Shown here piece after piece: positions 1 through 8,204 of a stretch of DNA of 64,000 bases. The notes beneath the pieces were generated by a model that made no database searches, was not told the origin of the DNA, and worked only from the letters and a program-made list of their open reading frames with translations. A program made the translations under genes and the position numbers. This stretch comes from Bacillus sp. E(2018) (GTDB taxonomy: Bacteria > Bacillota > Bacilli > Bacillales > Fictibacillaceae), in NCBI RefSeq assembly GCF_005503015.1, contig NZ_SCOL01000005.1, positions 62,001-126,000 on the forward strand. Reading direction: 5' to 3'. Positions within the stretch are counted from its first letter, which is position 1; each line of letters starts with the position of its first letter.

Positions 1-2
1 TT

Positions 3-389
3 GTTGTAGAGATGAACGGAAGGTTAGCGGGTGGTATGATTCCTGAACTCATCCGTTACTCAACGAGTACCGATCTACTCACACAACAGATAAAGATCGC
101 AATCGGACAACCGCCCGAGATTAATAAGTTTTCTTCATGTTTTGCGGGAATCCGCTTCTTCGTTCCCCTTACTTCAGGGAGAGTTAAAGTATGCCCGATT
201 CAGCAGCAAGAAGAGATCAAAGACGTGAAAATAAACGTAGAAAACGGTCAGTTTGTCGAGAAGGCGACGAATGCTTACGGAAGGTTAGGGCATATCATCG
301 CTACACATACAAACAGCGATGCGCTGAGAAGTATACTAAGGCAAACTGAGATCGTCACAATAAAAGAGGAAGAAGGTGCTCTACGATGA
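3..389 (+). CDS. ATP-grasp ligase, C-terminal part (cut by window edge)
   Basis: The reading frame is already open at base 3, so only the C-terminal ~129 residues are present and the true start lies to the left. The first residues read VVEMNGRLAGGMIPELI, which matches the metal-binding 'E-x-N-x-R-x-GG' strand of carboxylate-amine ATP-grasp ligases. The tail GRLGHIIATHTNSDALR is the usual small C-terminal domain of carbamoyl-phosphate-synthetase-like ATP-grasp proteins. Such enzymes activate a carboxylate as acyl phosphate and join it to an amine. The stop codon overlaps the ATG of the aldolase-like gene, so the two are translationally coupled and probably act on the same amino-acid substrate. 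The exact substrate cannot be told. Confidence 0.8.
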   Translation, partial: VVEMNGRLAGGMIPELIRYSTSTDLLTQQIKIAIGQPPEINKFSSCFAGIRFFVPLTSGRVKVCPIQQQEEIKDVKINVENGQFVEKATNAYGRLGHIIATHTNSDALRSILRQTEIVTIKEEEGALR

Positions 390-1435
390 ACTATTTAAGC
401 GATACCGTGACACTCCCCACTGACGAGATGATGAGATCCATACAGAACGCGCACCTCGGCGATGATGTTTATGGACAAGATACTACCGTGAACGTACTTG
501 AAGAAAAAGCCGCTTCTATGATGAACATGGAGGCTGCGTGTTTCATGCCGAGCGGAACGATGGCGAACCTTGCTTCTATCATGGCCCATTGCCCAAGAGG
601 CTCAAAAGTACTTGTTGGTAACGAATCAGATATTTATATCTACGAAGCGGGAGGGGCATCCGTCTGTGGCGGAATCATGTATGAACCGATACCTACTCAA
701 ACAAACGGAGAATTAGCGATCGGTGATCTAGAGAAAGCTTTTCCTGTTGATGTCGATGACCCTCAGTTCGCCCTACCCGCACTCATCTGTTTAGAGAACA
801 CGCATAACCGCTGTGGGGGTAAAGTATTATCGGATTCTTACTTAAGAGAGGTTTATGAGTTCAGCAGAGAAAAAAATGTTCCGATCCATATGGATGGAGC
901 GAGGATTTTTAATGCTGCGGTTGCTTCTGGTGTTGATGTGAAAGAGATCACGGAGTATGCAGATTCTATCCAGTTCTGTTTATCAAAAGGATTATCCGCT
1001 CCTGTTGGATCGATCGTAGCTGGAAGTCATGAACATATTAAAAAAGTTCGGACCCTTCGTAAGATGCTAGGTGGGGGGATGCGTCAAGTTGGGATCATCG
1101 CAGCTCCCGCAATCATAGCATTAGAAACGATGATTGATAGATTAAGTGAAGATCACGCTCGTGCACGTGATCTTGCGAGGGGACTATCTTCTATTAAAGG
1201 GATTACACTAGAACCTGAAGTTATCGAGTCTAATATCATCATGTTTAAAGTTGATCCGAACCTCTACTCGTGGCAAGAGTTCCTGAATGTGACAAGTGAG
1301 AAGGGTATCGTATTCTCAGAGATGGGTTACGGCAGATTGCGTGCAGTCGTTCATCGTCATATTACAGACGAGGACATCTTTAAAACGGTAGAGTCCGTCA
1401 AAGAAATCATGACCCCATCTTTAATAACGAAATAG
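386..1435 (+). CDS. low-specificity threonine aldolase family PLP enzyme
   Basis: A 349-residue fold-type I PLP enzyme that aligns along its full length with the L-threonine aldolase family (beta-hydroxy amino acid to glycine plus aldehyde). Visible features are the N-terminal LSDTVTLPTDEM block, HLGDDVYGQD, the PSGTMAN phosphate-binding turn, the HMDGARIFNA Asp that contacts the pyridine nitrogen, and CLSKGLSAPVGS with the Schiff-base Lys. ATG overlaps the preceding ATP-grasp stop (ATGA). In this setting it may make or break a beta-hydroxy amino acid used by the ligase, rather than serve housekeeping glycine metabolism; that is inference. It converges directly on the regulator gene at 1438 with no visible terminator between them. 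Confidence 0.85.
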   Translation: MNYLSDTVTLPTDEMMRSIQNAHLGDDVYGQDTTVNVLEEKAASMMNMEAACFMPSGTMANLASIMAHCPRGSKVLVGNESDIYIYEAGGASVCGGIMYEPIPTQTNGELAIGDLEKAFPVDVDDPQFALPALICLENTHNRCGGKVLSDSYLREVYEFSREKNVPIHMDGARIFNAAVASGVDVKEITEYADSIQFCLSKGLSAPVGSIVAGSHEHIKKVRTLRKMLGGGMRQVGIIAAPAIIALETMIDRLSEDHARARDLARGLSSIKGITLEPEVIESNIIMFKVDPNLYSWQEFLNVTSEKGIVFSEMGYGRLRAVVHRHITDEDIFKTVESVKEIMTPSLITK

Positions 1436-1437
1436 GT

Positions 1438-2439
1438 TTATCTTTTAGCATACTGTTCCTCAGTATGCTTTATCTTTTTTAATAAGGTTTCTGCCAACTC
1501 TTTATCTTCAATTCTTTCAATTCGTCTTATAGAATCTGCAACGAGTTTATCCCCTTCAGCACGGTCTCCTTTTAAGTAACAAACCTCAGCAAGCGCTCTC
1601 ATAGTACGAAGTAAAAAGAGTTCTTTTCCTTCCAAAGAGAATACTGAGATCGCGTCTGTGAAATATTTATAGGCATTCTCATAATCTTTTTGTACTTCGT
1701 AAACAATCCCCAACAGATGGTAGAGTTCTCCTTTTGAATAGAATAGATGGTTACTTAATAGATAATATTGTAGCCGGTAAGCCAGATCGATACACGCATC
1801 ATATTGTTTTTTTAAATAATGGATATACGCCATATTATATGCCACTCGAGGGTACAGAGACTTATCTTCCACTGATAATAACGTTTCCCAAGCCGTTAGC
1901 CCTTTCGATAAGAATACGGCGGCTTCATCATATTCTTTCGTTTCGATGAGAATGATAGCAAGTGAGTTTGCAATATTGATATCCAGTTCTGTGATCACTT
2001 TATGGTTTAGTAGTTTTCTCAATGATTTTTCTGCTTTTTTAGGAAACCTCTCTTTCTTATGAGAGAGTATCGCCTTTTGCCACTCGATGAAACGGATAAA
2101 ACTTTTATCTAACTGGTGGCTGTTTTTTCTTATATAGTTTTCTGCTTCTTCAATTACGTATTGCAAGGAGTTGAAATCTTGTTGGTATAAACTTTCGCGG
2201 CAAAGTTTTTTTATCTTTGAGACGTAGATCGCAGAGGAGTCTTCTTCAGGTGTAAGGACAAAATCTACAGAAACATTTAATTTTTGGCAAATATTTTGTA
2301 GGACATCAAGTCGTGGCAACTGAGTGGATTTTTCTATCCGGTAAAGAGTAGATTCGTCACAAATGTTCTCAGCTACAAATTGCCTAGAATAACCGTTCTT
2401 TTTACGAATCCATTCAATTTTTTGACCTATATGTTTCAT
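1438..2439 (-). CDS. XRE-HTH / TPR regulator, RRNPP-like peptide sensor
   Basis: A 333-residue protein with an N-terminal helix-turn-helix (about residues 5-60: IGQKIEWIRKKNGYSRQFVAE, then ESTLYRIEKSTQLPRLDVLQ) followed by a purely helical C-terminal half with repeated alanine/tyrosine-rich helices of TPR type (for example AYKYFTDAISVF). This HTH-TPR layout is that of PlcR/NprR/Rgg-type cytosolic receptors for re-imported oligopeptides. An AGGAGG site precedes the ATG. Divergent from it, 112 bases away, is a 42-codon gene for a small secreted peptide, the usual partner arrangement. It probably controls the peptide gene and perhaps the LuxR gene and polyketide-like operon downstream. The family call is firm; the target is inferred. 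Confidence 0.75.
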   Translation of the reverse strand: MKHIGQKIEWIRKKNGYSRQFVAENICDESTLYRIEKSTQLPRLDVLQNICQKLNVSVDFVLTPEEDSSAIYVSKIKKLCRESLYQQDFNSLQYVIEEAENYIRKNSHQLDKSFIRFIEWQKAILSHKKERFPKKAEKSLRKLLNHKVITELDINIANSLAIILIETKEYDEAAVFLSKGLTAWETLLSVEDKSLYPRVAYNMAYIHYLKKQYDACIDLAYRLQYYLLSNHLFYSKGELYHLLGIVYEVQKDYENAYKYFTDAISVFSLEGKELFLLRTMRALAEVCYLKGDRAEGDKLVADSIRRIERIEDKELAETLLKKIKHTEEQYAKR

Positions 2440-2551
2440 TTATCCTCCTAAAAATGACAATTATGTAAGAAACCTGCGTAAATGCATATATAACTTAACA
2501 TATATTTATTTGATAATGATACTAGATACTTTCAAAGGAGGAAAAGATAGG

Positions 2552-2680
2552 ATGAAAAGACTAAAAAAATTCGTATACGCAGCAATGCTTTTAACCTTAC
2601 TATTCGGTAACCCGGTGGTAGATAAGGCTATAGTAATAGTAAATGGACCGGTTGATGACCCGATCATCGGACACCACTAA
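2552..2680 (+). CDS. small secreted peptide, probable signal for the divergent RRNPP regulator
   Basis: A 42-codon ORF behind a strong ribosome binding site (AAAGGAGG at 2534-2541). The product starts MKRLKKFVYAAML, with a basic N-terminus and hydrophobic core typical of a Sec signal, and ends in the short polar tail VDDPIIGHH. Size and layout (signal plus C-terminal pheromone segment) match the Phr/NprX/PapR class. The tail DDPIIG has the same general character as short NprX-type pheromones, but I cannot define the mature ends. It is divergent from a HTH-TPR receptor and followed 31 bases later by a LuxR-type gene in the same direction, so it may be the first gene of that transcript. Confidence 0.6.
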   Translation: MKRLKKFVYAAMLLTLLFGNPVVDKAIVIVNGPVDDPIIGHH

Positions 2681-2711
2681 GAAAACGTGTCAACGTATGA
2701 GGTGATTGTTA

Positions 2712-3365
2712 ATGGGGAATAAAGTACTATTTGTAGACTTTAGTAAAGATAGGAAGAATACACATTCGTTGATCGAATTGTTGTCAAAAAGGGGATATCA
2801 CTGCCATTATTTGAACCATTCATCATCTCTTTCAGATTCCGTTTTTACTAATTCTTTTGACCTAGTCATTATGAACCTTGCAAAAGGTGAACTCATTCAT
2901 ACTAATTTTGGAGAGTGCAAGAAGATCTTACTCGTAGGTAAGGGAGAGAAACATCTTCTCTCCTATGTCAAAAATACGCAAGCCGTCATCAATCGAGATA
3001 ACATCCACGAGCTCTTAAAGGCAATCTTGGTCATTCAGAACGGTGGATTTTATATATCTGAAGAGTTTAGAAACGATATCATGCCTGAGATCAATCTTGA
3101 TTCTCATGTTCATCAAGATATCGACCTCATCTCTGTGTTAACCGAGATGGAACTAAAAGTGGTCGAAGAACTGATCAATGATAAAACGAACCAGCAGATC
3201 GCCGATACTCTGTATCTCAGCAAACGGACAGTGGAATATCATATCGCTGCGAGTATGCAGAAATTAAGAGTAAAGTCCCGCGTCGGACTCGCTGTGAAAA
3301 TCACAAAAGCGAATCTTATCTGTAAGTTTTCAGGATCCACCCCTGCGATTCAATCTATATTATAA
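2712..3365 (+). CDS. LuxR/NarL-type transcription regulator with degenerate receiver domain
   Basis: A 217-residue protein. Residues 1-~110 resemble a CheY-like receiver (KVLFVDFSK, then DLVIMNL), but the phospho-acceptor position that should be Asp reads Asn, and the early acidic pair is reduced to one Asp. The C-terminal HTH is clear: LTEMELKVVEELINDKTNQQ, then IADTLYLSKRTVEYHI, the LuxR signature. ATG at 2712 is preferred over a TTG at 2706 because GAGGTG ends 7 bases before it. It sits between the peptide gene and the biosynthetic operon and ends in a terminator, so it is a good candidate pathway-specific activator that responds to something other than phosphorylation. Confidence 0.75.
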   Translation: MGNKVLFVDFSKDRKNTHSLIELLSKRGYHCHYLNHSSSLSDSVFTNSFDLVIMNLAKGELIHTNFGECKKILLVGKGEKHLLSYVKNTQAVINRDNIHELLKAILVIQNGGFYISEEFRNDIMPEINLDSHVHQDIDLISVLTEMELKVVEELINDKTNQQIADTLYLSKRTVEYHIAASMQKLRVKSRVGLAVKITKANLICKFSGSTPAIQSIL

Positions 3366-3370
3366 AACGT

Positions 3371-3404
3371 TAAAATGAGTCCCTACACGGGGGCTCATTT
3401 TTTT
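3371..3404 (+). terminator. rho-independent terminator after the LuxR-type gene
   Basis: Hairpin with arms AAAATGAG(T)CCC and GGG(G)CTCATTTT around a short loop, followed by a run of T. It separates the regulator from the biosynthetic operon, so the operon needs its own promoter in 3405-3499. Confidence 0.8.
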
Positions 3405-3499
3405 AGTATTGATTGCGTGATTTACGGGTGTTTTAGCCCTTCTCTTTTCTTATGATGAACATGCAAAGTTTTACGCTCAAACAAAGAAAGGAGATATAC

Positions 3500-4150
3500 A
3501 TGAAAGGTAATTTTGTGAAACTAAGACCACTTGAAGAAGAAGATTATGCGTTGTTCTCACAATGGGTCGTACCGTCTAAGACCAGTGCACTAGCGAGAGG
3601 GTCCCAAGACTTTGCGACTACAGAAGAGATCAAACAGGATATCAAGCATGGCAATACTCGCTATGCGATGGTCCTTACACACGAAGATAAGAAGATTGGG
3701 TTCGTATCATGGCAGCCTCAAAAGTATGACGGAAGTTATCTTTTAGGTGGAGTAATCGGTGATCCGGATCTTTGGGATTCTGGATATGGAGCAGAAGCGT
3801 CCATCTTGATCATGGACTACCTTTTCCATTTCAAGAACGCGCATAAAGTCCAGTTCATCAACGGGTTACATAACTTAAGATCTGTCCGATTCCTACTCAA
3901 GAACAAAGTTGTCATCGAAGGGATCCTACGGGATTATTTCTTCTTAGACGGTGAGTACCATGATGCGATCGTCTCTTCCATATTAAGAGATGAGTATTAC
4001 CAAGATGAACAGAACATGCCAGAAGACAGTATTCCTCGTGAGGAGAAACAAAAGATTCGTGAAGAACTCTATGAGTACATGAACGGCTATTGGCTGAAGA
4101 ACACGTTTCCTGACCTCGTGACAAAAGGTGAACTTCATGAAGTGGAATGA
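3500..4150 (+). CDS. GNAT-family N-acetyltransferase (RimJ/RimL-like), first gene of the polyketide-like operon
   Basis: A 216-residue protein. ATG at 3500 is chosen because GAAAGGAG lies just before it; an upstream ATG at 3452 lacks a site. Residues 1-~165 form a GNAT domain: VKLRPLEEEDYALFSQWV at the start, LWDSGYGAEASILIMDYLF as the acetyl-CoA binding motif A (here SGYGAEA), and LRSVRFLLKN with the late Asn-Arg-like turn. A ~45-residue acidic helical extension follows. It overlaps the SDR gene by 14 bases. In this operon it most likely acylates an amine on the product or its starter; alternatively it confers self-protection. Substrate unknown. Confidence 0.7.
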   Translation: MKGNFVKLRPLEEEDYALFSQWVVPSKTSALARGSQDFATTEEIKQDIKHGNTRYAMVLTHEDKKIGFVSWQPQKYDGSYLLGGVIGDPDLWDSGYGAEASILIMDYLFHFKNAHKVQFINGLHNLRSVRFLLKNKVVIEGILRDYFFLDGEYHDAIVSSILRDEYYQDEQNMPEDSIPREEKQKIREELYEYMNGYWLKNTFPDLVTKGELHEVE

Positions 4151-4889
4151 TGAAGTCGTCGTCATCACAGGAGCCAATAAGAGTATAGGAAAAGGAATGG
4201 CATCTCATTTTGCTTCTCTTGGTGCGAGTGTCGTCTTAGGATACCGAAGCTCAATGGAAGAGATCGAAAAAATCGTTGGTGAGATCAGAGAAGAAACGGG
4301 GAACCACAACGTCTCCTATGAAAAGATGGATGTAAACGACAGTGGAGCGATCGAAGAAGCAGTCGGACGAATCATCAAGAGGTATAAGAAGATCGATGTT
4401 CTCGTGAATAATGCAGGTGTCAGTTACGGCGGCGCTTTGATCCCGAGTAACCCACTCGACAAATGGGAAGAGATCATCCAAACGAATATCATGGGCACGA
4501 TCAACTGTATTCATGCGGTTTCCTTGCATATGCTGACGGCGCAGAAGGGATCCATCATCAATATCGCCTCTTTAGCAGGACTCGTCGGGATGGAGAGACT
4601 AAGCGCTTATAGTGCGAGTAAAGCGGGTGTCATCGGACTCACTCGTTCACTAGCGAAAGAATATGCTCGTTTTCAAGTGCGGGTAAACGCAGTGGCACCG
4701 GGTTACATCGAGAACACCGGCATGGTAGACCGTATCCCAGAAGATCAGATGAACGCGTTTCACAAGAAGATCGCGATGGGGCACCTCGGTGAAGTGAGTG
4801 ATATTGCAGAAGCCGTATCCTTCTTAGCATCTTCTAAATCAAAGTATATTACCGGCCAGACGCTAGTCGTTGACGGCGGATTAATGTAG
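4137..4889 (+). CDS. FabG-like short-chain dehydrogenase (probable ketoreductase of the pathway)
   Basis: A 250-residue classical SDR. Seen are the nucleotide-binding TGANKSIGKG near the N-terminus, NNAG at about residue 90, the catalytic Ser in NIASLAG, Tyr158-x-x-x-Lys162 in YSASK, and the C-terminal GQTLVVDGG typical of FabG. The start is ATG 4137 inside the end of the preceding gene, behind AAAGGTG; an upstream GTG at 4128 is less likely. FabG-type enzymes reduce beta-ketoacyl-ACP with NADPH. With KS, CLF, ACP and FabZ-like genes in the same operon, it would be the beta-keto reducing step of chain building. Confidence 0.8.
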   Translation: MKWNDEVVVITGANKSIGKGMASHFASLGASVVLGYRSSMEEIEKIVGEIREETGNHNVSYEKMDVNDSGAIEEAVGRIIKRYKKIDVLVNNAGVSYGGALIPSNPLDKWEEIIQTNIMGTINCIHAVSLHMLTAQKGSIINIASLAGLVGMERLSAYSASKAGVIGLTRSLAKEYARFQVRVNAVAPGYIENTGMVDRIPEDQMNAFHKKIAMGHLGEVSDIAEAVSFLASSKSKYITGQTLVVDGGLM

Positions 4890-4905
4890 AGAAAGAGTGG
4901 TAGTG

Positions 4906-5847
4906 ATGAAAACAGCGGTTCTATTCCCACCGTTGATGGCGATCAAAGAGAAAAGCTTCTATGATCTCTATCAACAGTACCCTCATGTTCAAAGAAAGTT
5001 TCAAGAAGCGAGTGACATCTTATCACTCGATCTGGTCCAACATTTTTTCTCAGATGACGAGAGTGAAATAAATCGAGGTCTGGTCGCAAGGCCAAGTATC
5101 GTGACATTGAGTACGGCACTCTTTGAGATGTTAAGAAGTGAATTGGGAGAGATCTCCTACTATCTTGGACCGAGTCTCGGGCAGATGACCGCGATCCATT
5201 GTAGCGGATCTCTCGATTTCCCCACTACGATCCAAATGGTGAAGAGCATGGTGGAACTAGAAGAACAAGATGAAGCGAACAAAGGGCATAGCGTCTACTT
5301 CTTTTATAACATTGATGTCGAAAAGTTAGAACTGGCTATGAAAGAGATCAGGCAGCAGGGAGGGTATCTTGAACCTTGTATGTACGCCAATCATAACCAG
5401 ATGATCATCAACGGTGACATTAAGAGTCTTGAGAAGTTGAACCACCTCGTCGTTCCTCAAGGGGGACTCGGGGTAACGATTCCTTTCGGACCCCCTGGAC
5501 ATTGTTCGTTATTGCAGAACGTTGTGGACCGTTTTAGTGAACAGTTCATGCCTAAAGCCACCTTTCTTGATCCTGATCGCCCACTCGTTAGTAACGTGGA
5601 CGGAAATCTGCTTCTGACAAAAGAAGAGGTCATGAACGAGATCGTCGGACAGTATACAAGAAGTGTCCAGTGGTATCGCTGTCTACAGCGTCTTTGGAGC
5701 GATGGTGTGAGACGGTTGGTCGTACTCGGTCCGGGGAACTTTATCACGAAATCTTTACAGTTCACGGATATTCCGTTTGAAGTCGAGACGTATCTAACGG
5801 CCGAAGAGATAAACAACAAACTAACAAGTGTTATCAAGGAGGTGTAA
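4906..5847 (+). CDS. FabD-like acyltransferase A with altered nucleophile elbow
   Basis: A 313-residue protein with the FabD/AT fold signature. The nucleophile elbow reads G-P-S90-L-G, so the active Ser is kept but the conserved His of GHSxG is Pro. The catalytic His is visible at residue 199 in PFGPPGHCSLL. The Arg that binds the malonyl carboxylate (in the usual QxxxxR region) is not apparent near VKSMVELEEQD, so malonyl specificity is doubtful. ATG at 4906 follows an AAAGAGTGG stretch. It is followed 2 bases later by a paralogue with the same elbow change. It may transfer or hydrolyse a non-malonyl acyl group on the ACP; malonyl loading could be done by the housekeeping FabD outside the window. 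Confidence 0.7.
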   Translation: MKTAVLFPPLMAIKEKSFYDLYQQYPHVQRKFQEASDILSLDLVQHFFSDDESEINRGLVARPSIVTLSTALFEMLRSELGEISYYLGPSLGQMTAIHCSGSLDFPTTIQMVKSMVELEEQDEANKGHSVYFFYNIDVEKLELAMKEIRQQGGYLEPCMYANHNQMIINGDIKSLEKLNHLVVPQGGLGVTIPFGPPGHCSLLQNVVDRFSEQFMPKATFLDPDRPLVSNVDGNLLLTKEEVMNEIVGQYTRSVQWYRCLQRLWSDGVRRLVVLGPGNFITKSLQFTDIPFEVETYLTAEEINNKLTSVIKEV

Positions 5848-5849
5848 CG

Positions 5850-6761
5850 ATGGAAGCCATTCTTTTACCAGGACTCGCTCCTTCTTCGTACAGTGAAGTG
5901 AAGGAATTCATCCACCATAGTCCTTTTGCGATCAAACGTTTTCAAGAGGCGAGTGAAGTGATCGGTTACTCACTGATCGATGCTTTTAAAACAGCGGGTG
6001 AGAGAGACTATGAAGTATATGAGAGTGCGTTCTTAGCGAACTCTATCGCTCTACTCGATCATTTTAAAGATCGGTATGGAATCGAACCTAACGTTGCGAT
6101 CGGCCCTAGCTTTGGCGTGTTAGGAGCAGCTGTGTATACGAAATCACTAACGTATGAAGAAGCTATGTGGCTCACTCATGAATCTGGGAAAGTATCAAAA
6201 GATTTCTATCTCAATCTAGAAGGTGATTTCCAGACTCATTTTGTTTATAACTTATCACTTAATGAAGCTAACGACCTCATCCAGTCGTTCACCCAAAGAG
6301 GGAAGTATTTAGAACTTGCAGGTTATCTCGAAAAAGTGGTCTGTCTGTGCGGGCCCAAAGTTGTGATTGATGAGTTGAAGGAAGAACTCAACCACAAGCC
6401 TAAATGTTTTTCTCTTCATACGATGAACCAGCCTATCCACAGCAAACAGTTAAGAGAACTCAACCAAAAACTCAAGAAGAGTATTTTTATGCAAGTTGAT
6501 TTTAAGCCGATCCATGGAACGTTCATATCAGACGTGAACGGAGCTCTGATCACAGATCCTGATGAGTTCAAACAGACCATACTAGATGGGTATGACAACC
6601 CAGTACGTTGGGATCTTGTAAAGGGCAGAATCGATCAACTCGGACTCCAAAAGATATACGTGATCGGTCCAAAGAACCTTTTCAGTCAGTTGCTTAAAAA
6701 TCAGATACAAACGATCGACGTTGGACCAGACAACGTGTTTACGTCAGGAGCCGTGAAGTAA
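5850..6761 (+). CDS. FabD-like acyltransferase B, tandem paralogue
   Basis: A 303-residue protein with the same layout as its upstream neighbour: a nucleophile elbow G-P-S87-F-G in NVAIGPSFGVLG and a candidate His197 in NQPIHSKQL. Overall conservation to canonical FabD is weak and the malonyl-binding Arg is not seen. AAGGAGGTG overlaps the end of the preceding gene. Two AT-like proteins side by side, both carrying Pro in place of the elbow His, point to a duplication followed by specialisation, perhaps acting as a pair on starter and extender units or as an editing hydrolase. The family assignment rests on the elbow, length and neighbourhood. Confidence 0.6.
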   Translation: MEAILLPGLAPSSYSEVKEFIHHSPFAIKRFQEASEVIGYSLIDAFKTAGERDYEVYESAFLANSIALLDHFKDRYGIEPNVAIGPSFGVLGAAVYTKSLTYEEAMWLTHESGKVSKDFYLNLEGDFQTHFVYNLSLNEANDLIQSFTQRGKYLELAGYLEKVVCLCGPKVVIDELKEELNHKPKCFSLHTMNQPIHSKQLRELNQKLKKSIFMQVDFKPIHGTFISDVNGALITDPDEFKQTILDGYDNPVRWDLVKGRIDQLGLQKIYVIGPKNLFSQLLKNQIQTIDVGPDNVFTSGAVK

Positions 6762-6764
6762 GGT

Positions 6765-8204
6765 ATGAGCCGTGAAATTTTTACACCAGACGGTACATAC
6801 TCTTATGAAATGTTTCTTCAAGAAGTTTGGGGTTGTGTCGATTATTTGACCGCTAAAGGGGTAAAAGCCGAAGATCGTGTCCTCTTGTCTATGGAGAACT
6901 CGTTCTCTTATATGGTTACGGTGTTTGCTTTGATAGAGATGAAGTGTTCGATTGTTTTAGTAGATTGCTTGGTAAACGGAGAAGAAGTCACGAGGATCGC
7001 GTTAGAGTCAAAGAGTAAATGTTCGATCACCGATCGACTCGTCCCTTTTTCTGATGCTTTGATCCACATCACGATGCCGACACATGAGAAAAGGATTTCG
7101 ACGAAAACGGATGAGCTCTCCATTGAAGGATGGATGACGTTAAAAGACGCACTGATCCTTTACACTTCAGGTTCTACAGGAAACCCGAAAGGCATCGTAA
7201 AATCGGGTCGATCCTTCGTATGTAACATCGAATCAACGATGAAGAGGATGCGGTACTACCGTGAAGATGTTCTTCTGCCTTTGATCCCGTTTACACATTT
7301 TTATGGCCTGTCTATCCTCTTCATCTGGTGGCTAGAGAAGTGTGATCTTGTTCTATGTAACTATAAAGATATCAGAAGTATTGTGAAAGCGATCATCGAT
7401 AAAAAGGTGACAGTCGTGGATGGAATCCCCTCCACCTATTATGTATTCAACCGGTTGTTGAACAAGCGCTCAGAATCTCTTCAGTCGATCAAAGAGTCAA
7501 ACGTAAGGATGTGGTGTGTCGGAGGAGCCCCACTATCTAAAAAATTGAGTGGTGAGTTCGAGCGCTTGATGGATAAACCGCTTTTGGATGGCTACGGTCT
7601 ATCAGAAGTGGGGAACGTTGCTCTGAACGTTGAGAGTCCTAAGTTTGGGTGCGGACAGCCGATCGATGGTGTGAGACTAAAAGTCGTTCGTTCTGACGGT
7701 AAAGAGAGTGAATTCTTAGAGATAGGAGAAGTTCTTGTCCATTCTTCTGGCATGATGGAATGCTATTTTGAGAATCAGGAAAAAACAGACGAGGTCTATC
7801 AAGATGGATGGTTCAAGACGAACGATCTAGGTTACTTAGATGCTCATGGAAACCTCTTTATCGTGGGCCGATTAGGCGAAGAGATCCTACGGAACGGATA
7901 TTTGATCTATCCTGCTAGTATCGAAAAAGAGATCGAAGATCGTTTAGGAATCAAAAGTAAGGTCATCTCGGTAGAAGATGAAAAGAAAGGTGCCGTTCTT
8001 CTGTTGTTTGTGGAAGCTACTGAAGAAGAGAATCAACTGAAAAGAATGATAAACCAGGCACTAAATCCCATATTGAGGCCAGATAAAATCATCGTGTTAG
8101 ATGAGTTTCCGTATCTTGCGAACGGGAAGATCGATCAGATTCAGATTAAACAATGGGCTACACACTACAGCAAAGGAAAGGAGAGGGAGTTATGGGTTAC
8201 GTAA
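6765..8204 (+). CDS. acyl-AMP ligase (ANL superfamily adenylate-forming enzyme)
   Basis: A 479-residue ANL enzyme with core motifs in order: LYTSGSTGNPKG (P-loop, A3), GYGLSEVGN (A5), GWFKTNDLGYLD (A7), IVGRLGEEIL (A8 hinge) and ANGKIDQ (A10 with the catalytic Lys). It activates a carboxylic acid as acyl-AMP and passes it to CoA or an ACP. There is no fused carrier domain, so the free ACP at 12144 is a natural acceptor. The next gene encodes an aldehyde-dehydrogenase-fold protein, and a ligase plus reductase pair suggests acyl activation followed by reduction to an aldehyde (LuxE/LuxC logic). It is shorter than typical 500-550-residue CoA ligases. Confidence 0.8.
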   Translation: MSREIFTPDGTYSYEMFLQEVWGCVDYLTAKGVKAEDRVLLSMENSFSYMVTVFALIEMKCSIVLVDCLVNGEEVTRIALESKSKCSITDRLVPFSDALIHITMPTHEKRISTKTDELSIEGWMTLKDALILYTSGSTGNPKGIVKSGRSFVCNIESTMKRMRYYREDVLLPLIPFTHFYGLSILFIWWLEKCDLVLCNYKDIRSIVKAIIDKKVTVVDGIPSTYYVFNRLLNKRSESLQSIKESNVRMWCVGGAPLSKKLSGEFERLMDKPLLDGYGLSEVGNVALNVESPKFGCGQPIDGVRLKVVRSDGKESEFLEIGEVLVHSSGMMECYFENQEKTDEVYQDGWFKTNDLGYLDAHGNLFIVGRLGEEILRNGYLIYPASIEKEIEDRLGIKSKVISVEDEKKGAVLLLFVEATEEENQLKRMINQALNPILRPDKIIVLDEFPYLANGKIDQIQIKQWATHYSKGKERELWVT

